From: Janthinobacterium saanense
Lineage (GTDB): Bacteria; Pseudomonadota; Gammaproteobacteria; Burkholderiales; Burkholderiaceae_D
Reading direction: 5' to 3'
Assembly (NCBI RefSeq): GCF_014200675.1
Contig: NZ_JACHCI010000006.1
Location: forward strand, 190,921-254,920
Length of the DNA stretch: 64,000 nt
The notes below the pieces were generated by a model, which did no database searches, was not told the DNA's origin, and saw only the letters and a list, made by a program, of their open reading frames with translations. A program made the translations under genes and the position numbers. This document shows positions 56,138-63,907 of the stretch, in pieces; within the stretch, counting starts at the first letter, position 1, and each line of letters starts with the position of its first letter.

Positions 56138-58588
56138 ATGAACTCACCGACCGACTCGGCCAGCGATAGCAGCCTGGACCTGCCGGCCCCGTCCGCACCA
56201 GCGCCTGGCGCGGCACCAGTCATTCCCGACAAAGCTGATATACCCACCGTGCTGGGAAAATTGCGTTCCCTGGTGCAGGAAAAAACGCGTTTCGAGCCAA
56301 AAGACATCAGCCCGCTGGCCGAAGACGACGCGCTGCAGGATTTTTCGCTGCAAGCCAATTTCGTGCTCGAAGCGCGTTTTGAAAATCGCGTCATCAATGG
56401 TTATTTCAAGCCATCCGTGGGCGACCAGCACTGTGGCGCGCAGGAGGTGGGAGCACTCGCTATCGCGCAGGGCAAGGAAAGGCTGCGCCTGGCCGCAGCC
56501 AAACTGGAAACCGCCCTGCAGCAAACGGACCATGCTTACGACACGGTCAGGCAAGGCGCGTATCTGCTGCACGCCGTCAAATACTGGCACCTGGACGACT
56601 GCGCTCCCTGCGACGGCAAGGGCCGCATACGCTGCAGCACCTGCCATGGTTCCAAGCAGGAAACCTGCTGGAAATGCCACGGCGGTCGCACCGTCAGTTG
56701 CGACGCCCATGGCTGCCATGGCAGCGGCAAGGTGTCGTGCAGCTATTGCAGCGGCAGCGGAACTGTCGCCGAACAAGTCAGCGATGACGTGACGGTGCAA
56801 GTGCCCACTACCACCTACGAGAACGGCAACTCGCACACCACCTACCATACCGAGACGCGCACGCAATACCGCACCGTATCGCGCAATTGCAGCCATTGCA
56901 GTTTCGGCAAAGTCACGTGCAACAGCTGCCACGGCGCCGGCAATGTCAATTGCAACACTTGCCTGGCCAGCGGCAGCATCAGTTGCCGCACCTGCAGCGG
57001 CCTGGGCGACCTGCGCTGCAACCCTTGCGAAGGCTCGGGCCAGCAAGGCGATGCTTCCTGGACCGACATCCACGTGGTTCCCGATTACAGCGTCAGCCTG
57101 CCCAAGCAGGCGCCCGACGATGCACGCCGCATCCGCGACAAGGAGAGCGTGCACTCACTGGCCGCCATCGCCAGCAGCCTGCAGCTGGCCAAGGTCAGCA
57201 TCTACGATAGCGACCACCCGCAGGAAGTCGACGCCCTGTATGCGGGCAAGCTGCGCATCGTGCGCCTGGACGCCGTCTGCAACGAAGAGAAGCATCACCT
57301 GGTTGCCTACGGCACGGACTTGCGCTGGCTGACCATGGACGACATCGTGGAAAAACTGCTGCGCGGCGACCTCAAGACGCTCAGCGACGCGCTGGCCGGC
57401 AGCGCCGACGACGGCCTGTTTTCGGCCCAGGTGCAAGGTCTGCTGAGACCACTGCGCGACGTGGCCGCCTCCGAGCTGAATGCGGACGTGATCGAATCGA
57501 TACTGCGCGGCGAAACGGACCACGCCCACGTGGACGTGGTCTCGCCCGACTATGCGCAACTGGTGCGCACCTGCGTGCTCGGTGCATTGCGCCAGATCTA
57601 CACGCGGCTGGCCAAGCAATTCTGGTGGAAAAGTGCGCTGGCCGCGCTGGCCATCACCATCGCCACCTGGTTTGTCGCCGGACGCGGCACGGCCGCTTTT
57701 GCCGGCCTGGTGACGGTGGCCGGCGGCTATCTGCTGTTCAACCGCAAAGTCAAATCGGTGCTGCAAGAGGCGCTGGGCGGCGAGAGCCAGGCCGAACGGG
57801 CCATGCATATCGCCGGCAAGGGCCGCCGCAACCAGCTGGCCCAGGTCTTGATACTGGCGCCCGCCGCAGTCGCCGTACTGGCGGCCAGCATCGGGCTGCC
57901 CGTGCGCACGCGCGCGCCAGCCAAACCGCCGCAGCCGGCGATGGCGTCGGCCACCGTCGAGCCGCACCCGCCCACCATCGCGCTGCAGGACGCCAGCATG
58001 CCGAAAGCCGTCAAGCTGTATGATAATGGCGACAAGGTGAAGGCGCTGGCGATGCTGGAAACACTGGTCAAGGATGGTGAAGTGGAGGCCTATGGCTTGT
58101 ATGGCTGGATGCAGCTGATGGGCGAAGGCCAGCGCCATGGAGGCAATGTCAGCGAGCAGCAGCGCAAGGCGCGCCAGGTCACGGCCAAGCCGTGGATCAC
58201 CAAGGCGCTGCCGAAGAACGACAGCTATGCGCTGACGGCCAAGGGCGTGATGATGGCGGAAGGCTGGCAAGAGCCGCGCAATATGCCGCGCGCGCTCGAC
58301 TACCTGAAACAGGCGGCACAAAAGGGCAATATCAACGCCATGCATATGCTGGGGCTGTACCACGTGCGCGGCTACCAGACGCCCGTCAACAACAAGGAAG
58401 CGCGCAAATGGTTCACCATGGCGGCCGACAAGGGCAGCGCTGGCGATATCTACAACCTCGGCTTGATGGATTGGGAAGGCGCCGGATTGAAACGCCCCGA
58501 CCGCAGCAGCGCCATGCAGCGCTGGAAGATTGCGGCCGGGATGGGCGAAGAGCGCGCCGTTAAAGCGGTGGCGCAGGGCCACCCATAG
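56138..58588 (+). CDS. Large membrane protein with DnaJ-like cysteine region and Sel1-like repeats
   Basis: An 816-residue protein of unknown function. Start chosen at 56138, with AAGGA 8 bases upstream; an ATG at 56129 touches that site. In order: a Pro/Ala-rich N-terminus; a segment to about 155; a cysteine-rich region (about 156-300) with some ten CxxC units, many CxxCxGxG as in DnaJ (CAPCDGKG, CSYCSGSG, CNSCHGAG, CNPCEGSG), interrupted by a Thr/Tyr-rich insert; an alpha/beta segment; two membrane stretches (about 494-537 and 567-588); and a C-terminal region of Sel1-like repeats (ALDYLKQAAQKGNINAMHMLGLYHVRG, ARKWFTMAADKGSAGDIYNLG). No J-domain. Stands alone between unrelated genes. Confidence 0.88.
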   Translation: MNSPTDSASDSSLDLPAPSAPAPGAAPVIPDKADIPTVLGKLRSLVQEKTRFEPKDISPLAEDDALQDFSLQANFVLEARFENRVINGYFKPSVGDQHCGAQEVGALAIAQGKERLRLAAAKLETALQQTDHAYDTVRQGAYLLHAVKYWHLDDCAPCDGKGRIRCSTCHGSKQETCWKCHGGRTVSCDAHGCHGSGKVSCSYCSGSGTVAEQVSDDVTVQVPTTTYENGNSHTTYHTETRTQYRTVSRNCSHCSFGKVTCNSCHGAGNVNCNTCLASGSISCRTCSGLGDLRCNPCEGSGQQGDASWTDIHVVPDYSVSLPKQAPDDARRIRDKESVHSLAAIASSLQLAKVSIYDSDHPQEVDALYAGKLRIVRLDAVCNEEKHHLVAYGTDLRWLTMDDIVEKLLRGDLKTLSDALAGSADDGLFSAQVQGLLRPLRDVAASELNADVIESILRGETDHAHVDVVSPDYAQLVRTCVLGALRQIYTRLAKQFWWKSALAALAITIATWFVAGRGTAAFAGLVTVAGGYLLFNRKVKSVLQEALGGESQAERAMHIAGKGRRNQLAQVLILAPAAVAVLAASIGLPVRTRAPAKPPQPAMASATVEPHPPTIALQDASMPKAVKLYDNGDKVKALAMLETLVKDGEVEAYGLYGWMQLMGEGQRHGGNVSEQQRKARQVTAKPWITKALPKNDSYALTAKGVMMAEGWQEPRNMPRALDYLKQAAQKGNINAMHMLGLYHVRGYQTPVNNKEARKWFTMAADKGSAGDIYNLGLMDWEGAGLKRPDRSSAMQRWKIAAGMGEERAVKAVAQGHP

Positions 58589-58591
58589 ATT

Positions 58592-59245
58592 TTATGCCGG
58601 TACAGTCGCGGCCAATGCCTGCAAGGCCATCGGATTCGGCGTCGGTTCGGCGATCTTTTTCAGCAAGTTGCGGTCCGTGTGGTGGAACGGTTCATCCTTG
58701 CCGCGGATCAGCATGACCGTGTCTTCATCGTAGCCCCAGCTACCGTCAGGATGGATGTCGACCTTGATGCGGTATTCGACGGTGGTGAAAGCGTGTTCGA
58801 GGAAGGGGTTCGAGCAAATGCCGAAGGCTGTGCTATCGCGTTTGGCGACCAGTTCAAAACTGGTGGCGTCCGCCGTGGTGGTGCCCGAGGCCATGGCGAT
58901 CTGGCCGCGCGGGATGGCCAGCGTCTGGATCACGGCGCCGGTAGCCGGTTCCCACAACCAGTAGCCAACTTGCTCATGGTAGGTCTTGACCTGGTCCGGC
59001 TTGGTGATGTGGATGTAGTAGCGCAAGCCGTAGAACAGCTGCGGGCCGTTGGTGACGGGGTCGATCGGCTGCAACTCGATGCGCTCGACAAAAGCCTGCT
59101 TGCGCGGGCCATCTGCTTTCGGCTTGACGTCCAGCCCGCGCGTACCGGCCCAGATGCCGGCCATGCCGGTCAAAGGGCCCAGGTTGTTCAGGGTGTGGAC
59201 GTCGGCCGACGGTTCGGTGTAGATATCTTCAGGAAAATCGCTCAT
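58592..59245 (-). CDS. Heme-binding beta-barrel (nitrobindin/THAP4-like) protein
   Basis: A 217-residue lipocalin-like protein. LGPLTGMAGIWAGTRGLDVKP near residue 23 resembles the nitrobindin GxWxG start, and YWLWEPATGAVIQTLAIPRGQIAMASG fits the barrel. The likely proximal His is in the later FHHTDRNLLKKI segment, but this is not certain. Its 3' end is 3 bases from the convergent large membrane protein. Named by fold resemblance; heme binding not proven. Confidence 0.75.
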   Translation of the reverse strand: MSDFPEDIYTEPSADVHTLNNLGPLTGMAGIWAGTRGLDVKPKADGPRKQAFVERIELQPIDPVTNGPQLFYGLRYYIHITKPDQVKTYHEQVGYWLWEPATGAVIQTLAIPRGQIAMASGTTTADATSFELVAKRDSTAFGICSNPFLEHAFTTVEYRIKVDIHPDGSWGYDEDTVMLIRGKDEPFHHTDRNLLKKIAEPTPNPMALQALAATVPA

Positions 59246-59318
59246 GCGCTGCTCTTTACAATAGGGTGAAAAATACTGGCCCCTATTGTAAGACCTGGAC
59301 TAGCGCCGGCAAAGCCGA

Positions 59319-60122
59319 TTAAACCAGCGGATCGGGCAAAGCGCTCAAGGTGAAGATTTCAAAACCCGTTTCCGTCACGGCCAGCGAGTGTTCGAACTGC
59401 GCGGACAAAGAACGGTCCTTGGTGACCGTGGTCCATTTGTCGGGCAAGACCTTGACCTGGTAGCTGCCCACGTTGAGCATAGGCTCGATGGTAAAAATCA
59501 TGCCTGGTTCGAGCACGATGCCGGTGCCGGCGCGGCCGTAGTGCAGCACTTGCGGCGTGTCGTGAAATACTTTACCTACGCCGTGGCCGCAAAAATCGCG
59601 CACCGACGAAAATCCCTGCGCCTTGGCGACCGCTTCGATCACGGCGCCCACGTCGCCCAGGGTCGCACCCGGACGCACGGTGTTGATGCCAGCCATCATC
59701 GCTTCATAGGCGGTCTTGACCAGGCGGTTGGCCAGGATCGACACTTCGCCCACCTTGAAGGTGCGGCTGGTGTCGCCATGCCAATCATTGAATTTCGGCG
59801 TGACGTCGATGTTCAGAATGTCGCCCACTTTCAAAATCTTGGTCTCGGACGGAATGCCGTGCGTGACCACGTGATTGACCGAGATGCAGCTGGCGTGCTT
59901 GTAGCCGTGGTAATCGATGGTGGCGGGAATGGCGCCGGCGGCGCGCATGAATTCTTCGCACATGGCGTCGAGCCTGGCCGTCGAAATGCCGGGCTTCACA
60001 AATGGCGTGATGTAATCGAGCGTGTCGGCGGCGATGCGGCCGGCCGCGCGCATGCCGGCAAAGCCCTCTTCATCGTGCAGGGGGATTTTCTTGCCGTGTT
60101 CAAGCTGAGTGGAATAGCGCAT
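59319..60122 (-). CDS. map: Type I methionine aminopeptidase
   Basis: Removes N-terminal methionine. It has 267 residues from the ATG at 60122 (MRYSTQLEHGKKIPLHDEEG). The five metal ligands are visible: two Asp in NIDVTPKFNDWHGDTS, His in CGHGVGKVFHDTP, Glu in FTIEPML and Glu in QFEHSLAV. This is not in the rpsB context, so it may be a second paralogue. The frame opens further upstream, inside the tetR gene. Follows tetR by 14 bases, so it may be cotranscribed. Confidence 0.95.
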   Translation of the reverse strand: MRYSTQLEHGKKIPLHDEEGFAGMRAAGRIAADTLDYITPFVKPGISTARLDAMCEEFMRAAGAIPATIDYHGYKHASCISVNHVVTHGIPSETKILKVGDILNIDVTPKFNDWHGDTSRTFKVGEVSILANRLVKTAYEAMMAGINTVRPGATLGDVGAVIEAVAKAQGFSSVRDFCGHGVGKVFHDTPQVLHYGRAGTGIVLEPGMIFTIEPMLNVGSYQVKVLPDKWTTVTKDRSLSAQFEHSLAVTETGFEIFTLSALPDPLV

Positions 60123-60136
60123 GGTGTAATCGTTCT

Positions 60137-60739
60137 TTATGAGTGTGAGGTAGTTTGGGTGGCCCAGCCGCGCACGGCATCGTGCGAAGCGCGCAGCATG
60201 GCGTCGACGCTGGCCGGTATCGGCCGTTCCTGGGTCAGAAAAGGTTTGACGACGGCCACCGGGGCGTCGATCAGCACGAATTTGAGCAGCATGTGATCGA
60301 TATCGAGTTCGGTATCGCCGGGCAACGCTTCGGCACAGCGCGCAAAGCAGGCGTCTAACGCCGCCTGCTCTTCTTCCAGCGCGGCCTGCAATTCTTCCGT
60401 GATACCGCCGTTGAAATCGGGGCTGTCTTCGCATTGCAGCAGGAAACGCGCATACACGGGCTTGCGGCGGCACCAGTCCAGCATGCCATGCACGCCAGCC
60501 CAGGTATCGCCATTCGCCCACAGGCTGGCCACTTCCTGGCGGAAGTCGCTCTTCACGCGCAGCCAGGCGCGCGCCAGGATGGCGTTGCGCGAATCGAAGC
60601 GGTGATACACGGAACCGATGGGCGCGCCCGCCTTGACTGCAATCGCCGCCATCGAGACGGCGCCCACGCCGCATTGCGCCGCGACGGCTATCGCGCTGTC
60701 GATGAAATTGTTTTCGTTGAATTTAGCTAATCTGACCAT
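60137..60739 (-). CDS. TetR-family transcriptional regulator
   Basis: A 200-residue repressor from the ATG at 60739 (MVRLAKFNENNFIDSAIAVAAQCGVGAVSM). The helix-turn-helix is VSMAAIAVKAGAPIGSVYHRFDSRNAILA. The C-terminal ligand domain is variable. No ribosome site precedes the ATG; the promoter predicts a leaderless transcript starting at the ATG itself. A 24-base palindrome in the promoter is the likely operator. The frame extends to 60883, but those residues are unlikely. Confidence 0.92.
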   Translation of the reverse strand: MVRLAKFNENNFIDSAIAVAAQCGVGAVSMAAIAVKAGAPIGSVYHRFDSRNAILARAWLRVKSDFRQEVASLWANGDTWAGVHGMLDWCRRKPVYARFLLQCEDSPDFNGGITEELQAALEEEQAALDACFARCAEALPGDTELDIDHMLLKFVLIDAPVAVVKPFLTQERPIPASVDAMLRASHDAVRGWATQTTSHS

Positions 60740-60741
60740 GC

Positions 60742-60775
60742 CAAATAGAATACCGATTCTATTTGATGCCGTCAA
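60742..60775 (-). promoter_or_regulatory. tetR promoter and palindromic operator
   Basis: Minus-strand TTGACG (60770-60775), 17-base spacer, TATTCT (60747-60752), then 7 bases to the ATG at 60739. The perfect inverted repeat CAAATAGAAT-N4-ATTCTATTTG (60742-60765) covers the spacer and -10 element, so TetR binding would block its own transcription. Confidence 0.8.
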
Positions 60776-61175
60776 GTCGGATGCACTGACTTGCCTGATC
60801 AAACCTGCGTCACTGCTGCACGAAGAACAACAGGAATACAAACTTTGCACGTGCATGATTCTGCCCCACAGGTCCTGCGCCATGAAAAGTAAACGCTTTG
60901 ACAGATTACTTTCAGCCCAATAGGCAACGCTCCCGCTAACGTGACAATGTGTGAAACTTCTCTTTTGACAATCAGCTATGCTTTGGTGCCGCTAGTGTCT
61001 AGAGTCGTGTGATTACGTACATAGAGAACGGCGAGTTGTTTAATTTTGCAATATCAGCTTCGGGGCGATAACTCCCATTAGTCGCTGCGCTATGGAGCTC
61101 TCCTACTTCATAAGCACACCAGCAAAGCATGCATGCACCCAAGTCGCCAGCCCAGGCTCTCCGGGCCAAGCGGGC
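60776..61175. other. Gene-poor stretch upstream of the AMP nucleosidase
   Basis: I see no credible gene. Short open frames on both strands lack ribosome sites and conserved motifs. Local AT content rises around 60930-61080. The segment leads into the dispersed repeat at 61176-61263. Confidence 0.4.
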
Positions 61176-61263
61176 CTGAAAAATGTCGAGGGCAAGGCGC
61201 GGCGACGCAGACAGTACGCATGTACGGCAAGGAGCTGCAACGCCGCCATCGGCATTTTCTCAG
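61176..61263. repeat. 88-base imperfect palindrome, probably a dispersed repeat
   Basis: The ends are near-inverted copies (CTGAAAAATGTCGAGGGC against CTGAGAAAATGCCGATGGC read from the other side), and the centre is GTAC-GCAT-GTAC, so the whole can fold back on itself. The GGCAAGGCGCGGCGACGC / AAGGAGCTGCAACGCCGCC arms resemble, from memory, an intergenic element seen in many proteobacterial genomes. No transposase. Confidence 0.6.
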
Positions 61264-61365
61264 ACCTGCGTCTCCGGCCGCTGTTTTCAACAACACCCGC
61301 CAGCATCACGCAAACGCGGCGCCTGCCTTACAATGATATGCACGAACCCTCACAGGAGTTATCGA

Positions 61366-62880
61366 TTGCATACGCCACCCTTCATCGCCTCCACCCGTTT
61401 TGATGATCCACGCCTGGCGCTGGAACAAGTGCAAGCCATTTACCGCAGCAGCATCGAACACTTGCGCGATGCGCTGCAACGCTTCGTGGCCGGCGAAGAC
61501 ATGCACGAGCGCGTGCGCGCCTGCTACCCCTTCGTGCGCATCCAGACCGACACGGTGGCGCGCGCCGATTCGCCCCTGGCCTATGGCTTCGTAGCCGGCC
61601 CCGGCGTGTTTGAAACCACGCTGACCCGCCCCGACCTGTTTGATGATTACTACCTCGACCAATTCACGCTGCTGCTGAAAAACCATAATGGCGGCCAGCG
61701 CGTACACCTGGAAGTGGGCGTCAGCGCGCAGCCGATCCCCGTGCATTTCTCGTTTGCCGAGCATGACCATATCGAAGGCAATATGGATGCCAGCCGCCGC
61801 CTGGCCATGCGCGACCTGTTCGACTTGCCCGACCTGTCGGCCATGGATGACGGCATCGCCAACGGCACGCATGAACCGGCGCATGGCGAAGCACAGCCGC
61901 TGGCCCTGTTCACGGCCCCGCGCGTGGACTATTCGCTGCAGCGCCTGCGCCACTACAGCGGCACCTCGCCACAGCACTTCCAGAACTTCGTGTTGTTTAC
62001 CAATTACCAGTTCTACATCGACGAATTCATCCGCCTGGGCCACGCCATGATGGCGCACGCACCGGACGCCGATGCCCCATCGGACGACGACGGCTACATC
62101 GCCTTCATCGAACCGGGCAACGTGGTCACGCGCCGCGCCGGGCAGCCGGCCGAAAGCGACGACTTGCTGGGCGCCGCGCCGCCACGCTTGCCGCAGATGC
62201 CGGCTTACCACTTGCTGCGCGCCGACGGCAGCGGCATCACCATGGTCAATATCGGCGTGGGCCCGGCCAACGCCAAGACCATCACCGACCATATCGCCGT
62301 GCTGCGCCCGCACGCCTGGCTGATGCTGGGCCACTGCGCCGGCCTGCGCACCACGCAAAGCCTGGGCGACTACGTGCTGGCGCACGCCTATGTGCGCGAA
62401 GACCATGTGCTCGATGAAGACTTGCCGCTGTGGGTGCCTATCCCGCCGCTGGCCGAAATCCAGCAGGCGCTGCAAACGGCGGTGGCCGAAGTGACGCAGC
62501 TGACAGGGCTGGACTTGAAGCACATCATGCGCACAGGCACGGTGGCCAGCACCGATAACCGCAACTGGGAACTGCTGCCGCAACGCACGCCGGAGCGCCG
62601 TTTCAGCCAGAGCCGCGCCATCGCACTGGACATGGAAAGCGCGACGATTGCCGCCAACGGCTTCCGTTTCCGCGTCCCTTACGGCACCCTGCTATGCGTC
62701 AGCGACAAGCCGCTGCACGGCGAAATCAAGCTGCCCGGCATGGCCAACCATTTTTACCGCGAACGGGTCGACCAGCATCTGCGCATCGGCATCCGCGCCG
62801 TGGAACTGCTGCGCCGCCAGGGCGTGGACCGGCTGCACAGCCGTAAATTAAGGAGTTTTGCGGAAGTGGCGTTCCAGTAA
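61366..62880 (+). CDS. amn: AMP nucleosidase
   Basis: Hydrolyses AMP to adenine and ribose 5-phosphate. It has 504 residues (E. coli 484). I placed the start at TTG 61366 (MHTPPFIASTRFDD) because AGGAG lies exactly 7 bases upstream; an in-frame ATG at 61333 has none. The N-terminal AMN domain is followed by the nucleoside-phosphorylase fold, with GITMVNIGVGPANAKTITDH, LMLGHCAGLR, and ALDMESATIAANGFRFRVPYGTLLCVSDKPLHG. Confidence 0.95.
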   Translation: MHTPPFIASTRFDDPRLALEQVQAIYRSSIEHLRDALQRFVAGEDMHERVRACYPFVRIQTDTVARADSPLAYGFVAGPGVFETTLTRPDLFDDYYLDQFTLLLKNHNGGQRVHLEVGVSAQPIPVHFSFAEHDHIEGNMDASRRLAMRDLFDLPDLSAMDDGIANGTHEPAHGEAQPLALFTAPRVDYSLQRLRHYSGTSPQHFQNFVLFTNYQFYIDEFIRLGHAMMAHAPDADAPSDDDGYIAFIEPGNVVTRRAGQPAESDDLLGAAPPRLPQMPAYHLLRADGSGITMVNIGVGPANAKTITDHIAVLRPHAWLMLGHCAGLRTTQSLGDYVLAHAYVREDHVLDEDLPLWVPIPPLAEIQQALQTAVAEVTQLTGLDLKHIMRTGTVASTDNRNWELLPQRTPERRFSQSRAIALDMESATIAANGFRFRVPYGTLLCVSDKPLHGEIKLPGMANHFYRERVDQHLRIGIRAVELLRRQGVDRLHSRKLRSFAEVAFQ

Positions 62881-62885
62881 AACGA

Positions 62886-63356
62886 TCACGGGAAAAAGCG
62901 CGGATCGTAGATCCAGCGCTTGACGGTGCTGGCAACCATGCTCGAAACATCGGCATGACGGGGATTGATCAGGACATTGTATTCGTCCGGCACGATCACG
63001 GACGGCACCATCAGGAGCGCGGTTTTTCCCGCCGCGATCCAGTCGTCTCCCGCTGCCCTGGACGACATGCCTGCTGGTATCGCATCCCAGCCACCGGGAG
63101 GCAAGTCGAGTATCTGGCGCGTTGCCCACACCACATCGGGAATCTCGATACGCACCAGGTAACGATTGAATGGCAGGATGCCGCTACACAGGCTATGGAC
63201 GGTTTCGAGTATCGCCAGGGCGATACTGGTGGAGCAATAGACAACTGGCCTACCCTTGCTATTCCAGCGCCCGCCCGTGATCCTGGCGCCGGCGCCGCTC
63301 AGATCACGGGCAGTGTACGTTGGCGTCTCCTGGGCGATACGCCAGAGCACGCTCAT
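62886..63356 (-). CDS. RES-domain toxin
   Basis: NAD-degrading toxin of the RES family, 156 residues. The likely catalytic residues Arg30 (ITGGRWNSKG), Glu51 (ALAILETVHS) and a Ser near 119 (MVPSVIVPDEYN) are present, and the C-terminal EYNVLINPRH is typical. The start overlaps the antitoxin stop (ATGA). It converges with amn, 5 bases apart. Type II toxin; homologues deplete NAD+. Confidence 0.92.
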   Translation of the reverse strand: MSVLWRIAQETPTYTARDLSGAGARITGGRWNSKGRPVVYCSTSIALAILETVHSLCSGILPFNRYLVRIEIPDVVWATRQILDLPPGGWDAIPAGMSSRAAGDDWIAAGKTALLMVPSVIVPDEYNVLINPRHADVSSMVASTVKRWIYDPRFFP

Positions 63357-63844
63357 GCATAGGCCCCGCTCTGGCTCATGGACAGCAAGTCGGCCACCAG
63401 CCTTTGCCCTTCAAAGGTATCCATATAACTTGCCGCAGTCGCCCCGGCCAGTGCAGGCAGCGGCCGGCTCAGCCAGTCCGCTAGCCAGCGCGCCGCGTCA
63501 AAGCCGGCGGGATCGCCCGATTGCACGACCATCTCCTGCACCATGCCGATCAGGGTTTCGACCCCCAGCACGCGCTCCGATTCATCTTTCGACAACAGGC
63601 TGGCGTCTTTTTCCTTACGGCTGATGGTGGCGCGCGACAGGCCCAGACTCGACAACAGCAACTCCTTGCTCATACCCATGCGTGTTGACAGACGACTGAT
63701 CGCCGACGCCGGTATGCCTTGCCGTATCAGCGCAATGCGCGCCTGCGTATCCACCCCGTACGGCGCCATGCTTTCATACAGCGACATGGTCTGGCGGACC
63801 GAAGCGGGCTGACTTGATTGACGTTGCTGCTTGGAATTAGCCAT
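63353..63844 (-). CDS. Xre/MbcA/ParS-type antitoxin
   Basis: Antitoxin of 163 residues from the ATG at 63844, with AAAGGAG 6 bases upstream. The N-terminal DNA-binding region is ASAISRLSTRMGMSKELLLSSLGLSRATISRKEKD. The C-terminal DUF2384 toxin-binding domain is LSKDESERVLGVETLIGMVQEMV...FDAARWLADWLSRPLPALAGATAASYMDTFEGQRLVADLL. It precedes and overlaps the RES toxin gene, the standard order for this class. Confidence 0.93.
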   Translation of the reverse strand: MANSKQQRQSSQPASVRQTMSLYESMAPYGVDTQARIALIRQGIPASAISRLSTRMGMSKELLLSSLGLSRATISRKEKDASLLSKDESERVLGVETLIGMVQEMVVQSGDPAGFDAARWLADWLSRPLPALAGATAASYMDTFEGQRLVADLLSMSQSGAYA

Positions 63845-63907
63845 GACTATCTCCTTTAAGACACCAGTGTAGATCAAATGAGGCACATTACAAGCAAGGT
63901 GGCATGA

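Noticed and set aside
56144..58582. Two long minus-strand frames (336 and 475 codons) opposite the large membrane protein
   Set aside because: The plus-strand frame has recognisable CxxC and Sel1-like motifs and a ribosome site; the minus frames have neither.
60618..60923. A 101-codon plus-strand frame opposite the tetR start
   Set aside because: It is antisense to tetR and its operator and has no recognisable feature.
61092..61403. A 103-codon plus-strand frame before amn
   Set aside because: It runs through the fold-back repeat and over the amn start; no motif or ribosome site.
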